A DNA stretch of 37,462 nt. Source: a virus. The notes beneath the pieces are model-generated. The model was given only the letters and a program-made list of their open reading frames with translations, did not search any database and was not told the origin of the DNA. Shown here piece by piece: positions 23,189-30,242 of this stretch. The stretch lies in IMG/VR virus record IMGVR_UViG_3300020202_000166, positions 1 through 37,462 of that record. One strand, 5' to 3'. Numbering within the stretch: the stretch's first letter is position 1; each line of letters starts with the position of its first letter. Position numbers and translations under genes: made by a program.

Positions 23189-24747
23189 ACTCTGTCGTAT
23201 TCCCATAGAACTAATAGAGAATAGTCATCCGTTGTTGGAGAAGGAGTATTAGTGACATCAAATTTAAGACCTTCACCGCTAACCAGTGACCCTCCTGCTG
23301 TCACGCTCACAAAAGCCGCAGCGGTATCACCACTAACGCAAGTCGGGGTTGCATGAGTCATTACGTTTCCACCACCGTCCTCTAATCTAAACTGGGCCGT
23401 TGTGGTTCCAGTTCCCTCATACCTACAGGCAAAGTCTGTAATTGTGATTGCCCGTCTTGGGGCCATGAAAAATAGAAAGTTGTCATCAGTAGCAGAAACG
23501 TCTGGAACGGTTACACTAGCTCCACGTTTAGAGGTTAGAACTTTTGCTGAAGACCCGTATACAATGTCATTGCTTGTCGTATCTTCAGCAATCATCCCGG
23601 CAGTGTTAACAGTTGGATTGGTTCCTGTGTTAATCAATGCCCCTGAAAATAAATAATTAGCAGTCTCATCAATTTGGTTCGGTCCGATTCCGTCATTGTT
23701 AATTGAAATCGCTGCAGCTCCACCAATCACTTGACGAGTCGCAGAGACAGCCACAGGAGATGTAGCTGTTAAATTTCCAGTTGAAAGAGTCGCTTGATAT
23801 CCACTACAAACTTGTGAAGTGTCACAAATAACATTTCCGTTTTTTGTAACAGAAACAGAAAGATCAAGAGACGGGTTATTCCCCGATGTCATGGTCATTA
23901 AATCCGTATAAGATCCTCCGTCCACGTCATAGCCTTGTAATTTAACTGTCTGCGAACTAGCGGCAGGTCCCTTGATTAACCCGGAATTATCAAAACTTAC
24001 GCTTTGAACTCGCGTCATGTTTCCAGAGTCGTCAATGATTACTTGAGAATTATCAATACTTCTCCCAGTTGCTCCTCTAAATCGTGATAACTGGTTATGA
24101 GAAGATGAGGAAGGTCCAGAGACGTTTCCAATCACGTCACCGTTTTTAGTAACCACAGAAGAAAAATCTAAAGAAGGAGAGTTTCCAGATGTTACAGTAA
24201 CTAAGTCCGTATAAGCCGCACCGCTTACGTTATAACCTTGAATTTTTAAAGTTTGGCTCGCTGCCGCCGGCGCTTTAATTGTCCCGGAGTTATCAAAACT
24301 AGCTGATCCGATCCTGGTGATATTCCCAGAGTCATCAATAATAACTTGTGAGTTTTGAACAAGTTTTCCAGTAGTTCCATCAAACCTAGTAACAGCGTTA
24401 TCTGTTGCACTAGACGGCCCTGAAACATCCCCAGGAGAAGATGCAGAAATTCTCGTAGAGGTCCCTGCATCGTTTTGATAATAAAGCTCATTATCAATCG
24501 AGACATACACAGTCCCGTAACTTGAAATAGTAGATGGGGCTTCACCACGCTCTGAAAACCGGATATTCTTAAAAAATCCGTTTAACCAGTTCGTTCCAGA
24601 TTTTCCAACATCATGAGAGTCCGAGCTAGTAGCTAGAACGTCCTGAGAAGCGACAAAATTAGATGTTGGGAGTGGAGTAGGCCAGCTTCCAGCGGTTTTG
24701 TTAAATATTCCTAAGACAAGGATGATAATAAGCAGCTTTTTCTTCAT
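23185..24747 (-). CDS. exported tail-fibre-like protein with tandem repeats (520 aa)
   Basis: MKKKLLIIILVLGIFNKTAG is a signal peptide. Then LATSSDSHDVGKSGTNWLNG, a common entry motif of phage fibre head domains, and two tandem repeats of 101 residues (about 106-206 and 207-307), each with VSGPSS, NSQVIIDDSGN, SFDNSG-IK, SQT-K-QGY. The C-terminal 120 residues are a beta-rich knob (ITDFACRYEGTGTTTAQF ... VLWEYDRV). It overlaps the O-antigen polymerase end by 47 bases. Confidence 0.78.
   Translation of the reverse strand: MKKKLLIIILVLGIFNKTAGSWPTPLPTSNFVASQDVLATSSDSHDVGKSGTNWLNGFFKNIRFSERGEAPSTISSYGTVYVSIDNELYYQNDAGTSTRISASSPGDVSGPSSATDNAVTRFDGTTGKLVQNSQVIIDDSGNITRIGSASFDNSGTIKAPAAASQTLKIQGYNVSGAAYTDLVTVTSGNSPSLDFSSVVTKNGDVIGNVSGPSSSSHNQLSRFRGATGRSIDNSQVIIDDSGNMTRVQSVSFDNSGLIKGPAASSQTVKLQGYDVDGGSYTDLMTMTSGNNPSLDLSVSVTKNGNVICDTSQVCSGYQATLSTGNLTATSPVAVSATRQVIGGAAAISINNDGIGPNQIDETANYLFSGALINTGTNPTVNTAGMIAEDTTSNDIVYGSSAKVLTSKRGASVTVPDVSATDDNFLFFMAPRRAITITDFACRYEGTGTTTAQFRLEDGGGNVMTHATPTCVSGDTAAAFVSVTAGGSLVSGEGLKFDVTNTPSPTTDDYSLLVLWEYDRV
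23827..24432 (-). repeat. two tandem 303-bp coding repeats in the fibre gene
   Basis: Residues 106-206 and 207-307 of the fibre protein align without gaps over most of their length; shared blocks are SGPSS, NSQVIIDDSGN, SFDNSG, SQT, TSGN-PSLD and VTKNG. They are diverged enough that slippage is unlikely to be recent, and they probably arose by duplication. Confidence 0.85.
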
Positions 24748-25912
24748 GTACTTCCTCGTTTTTCAACATTGAAAAGTGTTCGTATAAAACCTTGTTAACC
24801 GCCATTACTGTAAGCATCACCACTGAGAACCGCCCCAAATGAAACGGAAAATTAATCAAAGAACAAAACAAAATTGAGAATAAACTTGATATCCATGCCC
24901 GGTATTCCATGTTATGAGAAAACTTTGAAAACTCTTTGAACCTTTCTTTGATCCACATAAAAATTAGGGCCACTCCAAACGCTCCAAACTCAAAAAAAGC
25001 TTGGATAAACTCGTTATGAACCCAAATCCATTGAATCGGTTCACCATTGTTTTGAATAGTCATTACATTTGTCTTGGCAAATGAGGAAATTCCAAGCCCG
25101 ATAAAAGGATTGGATTTAAGAACATGCGAAAACGCAAAAAACCAAACTTTTGGACGTTCTAAAAATTGACCCGTCGGCATGTCGTAGAGAAAAACGTATA
25201 AACCTGATAAAACAAGCACTAAAAGAGACGAGATCCAGAAAAGTTTTTTATTTCTAAACATTGGATAGATAAGAAATCCGAATGTTAACGCGACAGATAC
25301 CACTGCAACGGATGACTTAGAGAACCAAATCAAAATAAGACATAAAGGAATGGATAAAGGAGTCAGATAAGCGACAAGTGGAAATAAAATAGCCGTGATA
25401 GTCCCTAAATGAGCCGGAAGTTTCATCATCCCAGTAGGATCTGACTTAGGAATCAAATCAGGTCTAATATGCTGGAACACTGGATCAATACCAAACACCT
25501 GAAAAGCACACATGATCCCGTTTATAATCAAAATCAAAGCGGCGAGATTGATTAAAAGATTAGTCTTAGAGGCATCTAAATAACTCACTACCGAGTAATA
25601 AAAAATAAGAGCTGTAAAAATATTAAGTAATGACCTTCTAGCTGAAAGATCCATTGAAATGATGAGAGATGTGAAGAGAACATAAATCACAAAGATAGGA
25701 AAAATCCTGTCTTTAAATTGCCGCCTATGAACCATCAGACACCCAATTCCAAAAACCGCAAATGCCCCATACCTAAAAAATGATTCCTGAATGTTATAGA
25801 GGTATTCAATCGGGTTTCCTTGAAAGTCCTGGTTAACAGCTCGAAAAAACATAGTCGAGACCACAAACACAAAACCCAAAACGAAATTAAAAATTTTAGA
25901 AGGAGTAATCAT
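24701..25912 (-). CDS. O-antigen polymerase/ligase-like (Wzy/WaaL) membrane protein
   Basis: The frame extends to 26101, but I take the ATG at 25912 (MITPSKIFNFVLGF), overlapping the adaptor gene by 17 bases. About ten membrane segments span the 403 residues. In the second half are NPFIGLGISSFA and WVHNEFIQAFFEFGAFGVAL, the P-x-G-x-G and H-N-x-x-x-x ... E-x-G-x-x-G pattern of the Wzy_C/O-antigen ligase family. These inner-membrane enzymes join or ligate surface glycan repeat units. Its position inside the virion operon, with overlaps on both sides, implies late expression. A seroconversion role is inferred. Confidence 0.88.
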   Translation of the reverse strand: MITPSKIFNFVLGFVFVVSTMFFRAVNQDFQGNPIEYLYNIQESFFRYGAFAVFGIGCLMVHRRQFKDRIFPIFVIYVLFTSLIISMDLSARRSLLNIFTALIFYYSVVSYLDASKTNLLINLAALILIINGIMCAFQVFGIDPVFQHIRPDLIPKSDPTGMMKLPAHLGTITAILFPLVAYLTPLSIPLCLILIWFSKSSVAVVSVALTFGFLIYPMFRNKKLFWISSLLVLVLSGLYVFLYDMPTGQFLERPKVWFFAFSHVLKSNPFIGLGISSFAKTNVMTIQNNGEPIQWIWVHNEFIQAFFEFGAFGVALIFMWIKERFKEFSKFSHNMEYRAWISSLFSILFCSLINFPFHLGRFSVVMLTVMAVNKVLYEHFSMLKNEEVHEEKAAYYHPCLRNI

Positions 25913-27083
25913 CGGTATAAGGATAGTTATTAGGTAAATTGCTTCTAAATTCGGTCTGGTCAGAATCTTGTAAGATTGTCCAGTTGTCCGTGTTGTTATC
26001 ATTAGCGATAAGATTTTGAAACATCTGGTCTCTTCGCCGTAAAGTCTCAGATGAAACTTCTTTTTTGTTCCACTCAGTCTGAAGTTTGATATAAAGATCA
26101 AGAGCTAAAAGCGGATGCCACTGCGAAGGGAGCAAAGGCGAGTCTGTGTTTTTGTATAAATAGGGGTGCTTTGATCCAGCTTCGTAGCTAATCGCCTCCC
26201 CCTTTGTCGGAATAGGGTAAAGTTTCACACTTTGAAAGTCTGCCTCCGTCTCTCCTGGATCAAGCGTAATATTTGTAATTAATCCGTTATTTGAAGTAGC
26301 CGTTACATAACCTCCTGTTTTGTCAGACTTTGAAATCCTGACAACCATTTGATAAAAATTAACGGTGGAAACCGAAGTCGCCCCATTTAATTGGACTTCT
26401 TCTTCATACAAAGATCCATTATTTAAGTACCCTAATACGATCCCTTTTTGCTGAACGTCTCCTATCACATAAGAAGCTGTTGAATTATTTGTGCCCTCAT
26501 AAGGAGCATCTAATATTGCAACCGTTGAAGACTCCATTTTTATGATTTGATACCGTCTTTGGTCAGTTCCAACCCTGAACCATCTTCCCAGAACATCAAT
26601 CGTGATAACTCCAGAGCTAAAAACAACTCTGTTTGATCCATAAGTGACGTTAACTGTCCCTGTAGATATGTTCGCAAGAGAAGACTGGAATTTAATAAGA
26701 CTGGAAGCGCTTACTTGAGTTTGAAATCCTCGATATTCTCCGTCCCAAAATATATACGGATCTCCGCTTGATAGTTCATAAGGATGAGTCTTTAAAAATT
26801 CAGTGGATGGTTTAAAAGAAATTCTTCTAATAGGGTCACTTCCGCGCATAGTCCCATTTAAAATTGATTTAACGCCAGCGCAGTATTTGCTTAATGAGTA
26901 CTCTTCTATGTTTTGGGCTGTTTGAAGGTAAAAAGTGCCTTTTTTAAATCCGAAATTCTGATACTCCCAATGCTCCTGTATGATTTCGTTTAAGAAATCA
27001 ATTCCAAGGGACCGGAATGAAAAATCTTTTACGGATAAATCCGCTTTTCTTAATCCTGATGTAACTATGTTTCCAATGTTCAT
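25896..27083 (-). CDS. head-to-tail adaptor candidate (395 aa)
   Basis: It starts MNIGNIVTSGLRKADLSVKD with the N-terminal helical adaptor plan and has beta-rich central segments (TGTVNVTYGSNRVVFSSG, SSTVAILDAPYEG), then a C-terminal helix (PLLALDLYIKLQTEWNKK, SSETLRRRDQMFQNLI). The ends resemble P22 gp4-like adaptors; the middle is an insertion domain. Its ATG follows a G6/C6 hairpin with no visible Shine-Dalgarno sequence. Confidence 0.65.
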   Translation of the reverse strand: MNIGNIVTSGLRKADLSVKDFSFRSLGIDFLNEIIQEHWEYQNFGFKKGTFYLQTAQNIEEYSLSKYCAGVKSILNGTMRGSDPIRRISFKPSTEFLKTHPYELSSGDPYIFWDGEYRGFQTQVSASSLIKFQSSLANISTGTVNVTYGSNRVVFSSGVITIDVLGRWFRVGTDQRRYQIIKMESSTVAILDAPYEGTNNSTASYVIGDVQQKGIVLGYLNNGSLYEEEVQLNGATSVSTVNFYQMVVRISKSDKTGGYVTATSNNGLITNITLDPGETEADFQSVKLYPIPTKGEAISYEAGSKHPYLYKNTDSPLLPSQWHPLLALDLYIKLQTEWNKKEVSSETLRRRDQMFQNLIANDNNTDNWTILQDSDQTEFRSNLPNNYPYTDDYSF

Positions 27084-27088
27084 AAAGA

Positions 27089-27112
27089 ATGGGGGGTGTT
27101 GCCACCCCCCAT
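27089..27112. other. perfect G6/C6 intercistronic hairpin
   Basis: ATGGGGGGTG / CACCCCCCAT, 10-bp perfect stem with a TTGC loop, is located between the decoration and adaptor genes, 5 bases from the adaptor ATG. The minus-strand tail TTCTTT is a weak U-tract. It could be a partial terminator or an RNA-stability stem setting high capsid expression relative to tail genes. Confidence 0.8.
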
Positions 27113-27116
27113 CTCG

Positions 27117-27614
27117 TTAAATGACCGTGATGTAAGCGTCAGTCGTAGCTGCAGCTGTCTCAGTCTTTAAAGCAAAGGCAACGTTGGGATCACGGCTTGC
27201 TACCGTATTTCCAGCGTAAATACCCCCACCTAAAGCACCAGCCGTCGAAGAAGCAAACAACCTGTCGCCACTCGTGATAGCACCAGCGAGCCGGACTTTT
27301 CCTTTACCACGCACCAAGATCATGCCTTCATCACCCGTTGCGATGGTGTTTTGAGCAACACCAGCAATTAGGTAGGCATCACCCGAGGCTGTGGCAACAC
27401 GGACTTGAAACGATGAATCATCAGCACCTGTTGAGGATGTGAAGTCGTATCTCAATACCGTTCCGGAAATAACCGGGGTTGTTTCGCTATTTGAAACTTT
27501 AACCACTGTCCAGCACTCATCACTTTGATTAGATTGCGAGGTCTTGCAATTCAAAGCCCACGCATTCTGAGTCAAAAGGAGAAGCGCAATTACGAGAAAT
27601 AAAAATTTCTTCAT
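27117..27614 (-). CDS. decoration-like protein with signal peptide (165 aa)
   Basis: MKKFLFLVIALLLLTQNAWA is a signal peptide with cleavage likely after AWA. The mature part has the beta-tulip-like plan of capsid decoration/DUF2190-like proteins: G-T-V-L-R-Y-D, DAYLIAGVAQNTIATGDEGM, V-R-G-K-G-K-V-R-L, ITSGDRLFASSTAGALGGG and a final FALKTETAAA. It sits directly after the major capsid gene, the usual decoration gene place. The signal peptide conflicts with that role. Confidence 0.7.
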   Translation of the reverse strand: MKKFLFLVIALLLLTQNAWALNCKTSQSNQSDECWTVVKVSNSETTPVISGTVLRYDFTSSTGADDSSFQVRVATASGDAYLIAGVAQNTIATGDEGMILVRGKGKVRLAGAITSGDRLFASSTAGALGGGIYAGNTVASRDPNVAFALKTETAAATTDAYITVI

Positions 27615-27626
27615 TGTGTCCTCCTA

Positions 27627-28619
27627 TTAACCTGTGATGTTAGTGATGACCCCGTTAAGATAAGGGGCATCGGTACAGAGCTGGCCAGCAGTAAGAACCT
27701 TAGCGATTCTCTTATCTTGGTCAGCAGGCTCGATGAACTTACCTAACGAGAAGTTGCGTTCTTTGGAAATGCAGAGGAAGATACCGCCGTCCGTTTTTGG
27801 TTTCGCCACACGAAGCATGTACATGTGGTTAGGAAGCAGGTTGCTTCCGTCAGAAAACACAACGGGACAATCTCCCATGAAAACGATGCTCTTAAAACCA
27901 GCGCTCGCTAGTTTCTTATCCGCACCTTCCATCACAAAACGTTCGTTCTGTGTTAAAGAAAGCTGGAAAAGAACCCAGATTGCTTTGGTCGTAATCGCAT
28001 AATTCGGAGAACGGTTTCCTTTCGTGCAGTCAGCATATAACCGGGTCATGGCGTTACGGCCAGCTTGATTCGTGTTAAATGCGGTAACTGCAGTTGAGTA
28101 AACCTGGTTGCGGAGTTGGGCGTAGGTAACACGGGAAAGACCGCCGATAGATCCTGTCGTGGGATCATCCGCGACAAGATTCTGAAGACCATTCCAGTCT
28201 TTTGAGTTATTCCCAGTTCCATCACCTAAAAGCATGTTCTCGAACTTATTTCCAGTCGTTACTTCTGACTGTTTCATGCGTCCTTCTAAAACATCCGCAG
28301 CAGCTTCCGGGCCGGTGTTCATCACTTCTTCCAAGCCGTCAATGACGACAGTGGAATAGAATTGTTTCCAGCTAAACGTTAGCGGCTGTAGACCTGCGGG
28401 ACGGCTCACGTTGAGCGGATCATCCCCGTAATAAGATCCCGCGTTTCCATCATCAAGGATCACTGGAAAGGTAAGTTCCTTACCACCGTTCACCAGAACT
28501 TTTCCTTCTTTCTCAGCAAACTTTAAGAAAGTTGGATTCTGTTGACTTAGGTTGTCTTGAAACTTCTTCTCAATCCGAGCATGGGTTGACGCGAGAATGG
28601 CATCTAAGTTGTAAGCCAT
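27627..28619 (-). CDS. major capsid protein (HK97-fold type)
   Basis: A 330-residue protein with MAYNLDAILASTHARIEKKF, a long N-arm, W-K-Q-F-Y-S-T-V-V-I-D-G-L-E-E as the spine helix region, NKFENMLLGDGTGNNSKDWNGLQNLV, AMTRLYADC, then GFKSIVFMGDCPVVFSDG and an axial C-terminal beta region. This pattern is familiar from phage major capsid proteins near this gene order (scaffold upstream, decoration downstream). It is probably processed or assembled around the scaffold. Strong assignment from sequence style and synteny. Confidence 0.88.
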   Translation of the reverse strand: MAYNLDAILASTHARIEKKFQDNLSQQNPTFLKFAEKEGKVLVNGGKELTFPVILDDGNAGSYYGDDPLNVSRPAGLQPLTFSWKQFYSTVVIDGLEEVMNTGPEAAADVLEGRMKQSEVTTGNKFENMLLGDGTGNNSKDWNGLQNLVADDPTTGSIGGLSRVTYAQLRNQVYSTAVTAFNTNQAGRNAMTRLYADCTKGNRSPNYAITTKAIWVLFQLSLTQNERFVMEGADKKLASAGFKSIVFMGDCPVVFSDGSNLLPNHMYMLRVAKPKTDGGIFLCISKERNFSLGKFIEPADQDKRIAKVLTAGQLCTDAPYLNGVITNITG

Positions 28620-28630
28620 TTTCTACATCC

Positions 28631-29500
28631 TCATGTTTGAGCCCCAAGGAAGATTTCCTTGTAGCTCATATCGCTATCAGTCTTCTGTGGGTTCTTGGGA
28701 TTGATCTTTGGAGGATTGGTTTCTTTGGATTTATCCGCGCTCTTGAGAAGTTTTGACCGAAGCTGCGTCTCAAGTTCTCCAATAGTGGCATGTTTATAAG
28801 CTTCATCGAGAACTTGCATGTCGTTCCAATCCGGATGTTTTTTAGTGATGGCGTCAATAAAAACTCCCATCGCTTGATCTACTTCCGGAGTTACCTGAAA
28901 AGACTTATTCTCTTGTTGCTTTTTTGCCACCCAGGATTCCCAGGTTTTCTGAGACTCGGCACTTAGCTTCTGCATTTCACGTTCCTCAATGGACTGCGTG
29001 AATTTTGAAAGCTGCTCTTCGAGAGTCGCGATTTTCTGCTCTAAAGCTTGAGTGTTTGAGTCTTTAGCCTGGTTACTTGGTGCTTCTGGTTTAAAATTTC
29101 CTGACAAGATCGCATTGATAACTTCTTGAGCCTTTGGGTCCCGGTAATAACTTTGAACGAGTTTTCCAAGGGCCTTGATTTCATCAATTTGCGGTTGTCT
29201 TCCAAAAGATTCCTCTAAAGATTTCCTGAACTCAGAGATTTCCTGAGTTTTTTTAGTGTAGTCCTGTTGGCGAAGGTATCCTTTTTGCCATTCCAAAATT
29301 TCCGAGAGTTTCGCTTTTTTTCCCTCCTGCAAAGTGAACTCTGGATCTTGTGGAGCTGGCTGGACCTCTGCTTCAGGCTGCACTTCGTCAGTAGCTTGCG
29401 GGGTACTGGCTTCCCCGGCGAGTATCTCCCGGTATGAAGAGTCCTCAGAAGTGGCCGCCTCTGGGGTTGTTCCTTGCTCCGTTTCGATTTGCTCAGACAT
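28631..29500 (-). CDS. capsid scaffolding protein
   Basis: I start at the ATG at 29500 (GAAAGGGAAAAATCA before it) for 289 residues. The N-terminal third is acidic and low complexity (TPEAATSEDSS, PEAEVQPAPQDPEF), followed by the EGKKAKLSEILEWQKGYLRQ block and QDYTKKTQEISEFR common in phage scaffold/capsid assembly proteins, and a coiled-coil middle. It lies 11 bases upstream of the major capsid gene. It should build the procapsid and leave. Confidence 0.8.
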   Translation of the reverse strand: MSEQIETEQGTTPEAATSEDSSYREILAGEASTPQATDEVQPEAEVQPAPQDPEFTLQEGKKAKLSEILEWQKGYLRQQDYTKKTQEISEFRKSLEESFGRQPQIDEIKALGKLVQSYYRDPKAQEVINAILSGNFKPEAPSNQAKDSNTQALEQKIATLEEQLSKFTQSIEEREMQKLSAESQKTWESWVAKKQQENKSFQVTPEVDQAMGVFIDAITKKHPDWNDMQVLDEAYKHATIGELETQLRSKLLKSADKSKETNPPKINPKNPQKTDSDMSYKEIFLGAQT

Positions 29501-29545
29501 TGATTTTTCCCTTTCTGTGACTCCCTTGCTTCGAGGGTTGGTCAA

Positions 29546-29586
29546 TAAAAAAGGCCGCCAAAGGATTTTTAGTCCTCTAGCGGCCT
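29546..29586 (-). terminator. GGCC-stem terminator/leader hairpin before scaffold
   Basis: Minus strand: AGGCCGC and GCGGCCT form a 7-bp stem with an inner AGGA/TCCT stem, followed by six or more T. It sits between packaging and capsid genes, about 45 bases before the scaffold ATG. Confidence 0.85.
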
Positions 29587-29618
29587 GATTGATGCTAATT
29601 AGCTGAATGAAGCCAGTC

Positions 29619-29711
29619 TTACTTAATTTTTTGTAATGCTTCTAACACCCGGTTCTCAAATCCGGGAAATAACCTCTCAAAAGTCTTGATTAATCCTATG
29701 GTATGCGCCAT
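29619..29711 (-). CDS. possible microprotein (30 aa)
   Basis: A frame MAHTIGLIKTFERLFPGFEN with a helical end and stop at 29619; a TTG at 29744 could extend it to 41 residues with overlap into the DUF4177-like gene. There is no good ribosome-binding site. It fills the gap between the DUF4177-like gene and the terminator. Low certainty. Confidence 0.3.
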   Translation of the reverse strand: MAHTIGLIKTFERLFPGFENRVLEALQKIK

Positions 29712-29727
29712 CGCTTGGCGCAACTCG

Positions 29728-29919
29728 TTATTTTTCGCGCTCAAAAAATGCAACGCTTCCTGTTTCTGGGTTGAGACAGCGCCAACCATCTTTTCCCATC
29801 TCGTTTATAAACTCAAAAAATAAAACTTCATCACCTTCATTAGACCTTGCGTTATTACTATTTCTAATAGCTTCAACTTGAAGACGAATGTTTACTTGCT
29901 TATATTCAAATTTTTTCAT
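29728..29919 (-). CDS. DUF4177-like small protein (63 aa)
   Basis: The MKKFEYKQVNI start and INEMGKDGWRCLNPETG-x-V-x-FFERE end match the DUF4177 pattern (W/F-E-Y-K, then L-N-x-x-G-x-x-G-W). The family is widespread in phages and bacteria with unknown role. One-base overlap with the 107-residue gene. Confidence 0.7.
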   Translation of the reverse strand: MKKFEYKQVNIRLQVEAIRNSNNARSNEGDEVLFFEFINEMGKDGWRCLNPETGSVAFFEREK

Positions 29920-30242
29920 TAGCCAGCCTCAACTAACCCCAATGCTTTAGCAGAACGTTTTTCATCTGACCTTGACTCCACCAATCCACCAAGACCAATA
30001 TTGAAATAAGGCTTAAAATCATTCAATTTAGTTTGTCGGCCAATTTCACACTGATGGCACGCTCTAACCTTGTAATTCTCAACAATCCAAATTCCATGTT
30101 CACAAAGCTTATGTTTTAAGTTGGTTCCGAACCTGACTTTTCTAGCCTTTTGGGCTCCAGTTTCGCCTCTTTGAGAATGAACCGCCATTTCAACAGCCTT
30201 ACTTTTCCCATATTTTTTAACCATATCCTGAAATGGAATCAT
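29919..30242 (-). CDS. hypothetical basic protein with Cys/His motif (107 aa)
   Basis: The first 40 residues are basic (MIPFQDMVKKYGKSKAVEMA, ARKVRFG), followed by CEHGIW-x9-ACHQC, a C-x-H ... C-x2-C layout that can bind zinc. It is translationally coupled to the portal gene (ATGA overlap). It could be a packaging accessory protein; no family was recognised. Confidence 0.6.
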   Translation of the reverse strand: MIPFQDMVKKYGKSKAVEMAVHSQRGETGAQKARKVRFGTNLKHKLCEHGIWIVENYKVRACHQCEIGRQTKLNDFKPYFNIGLGGLVESRSDEKRSAKALGLVEAG

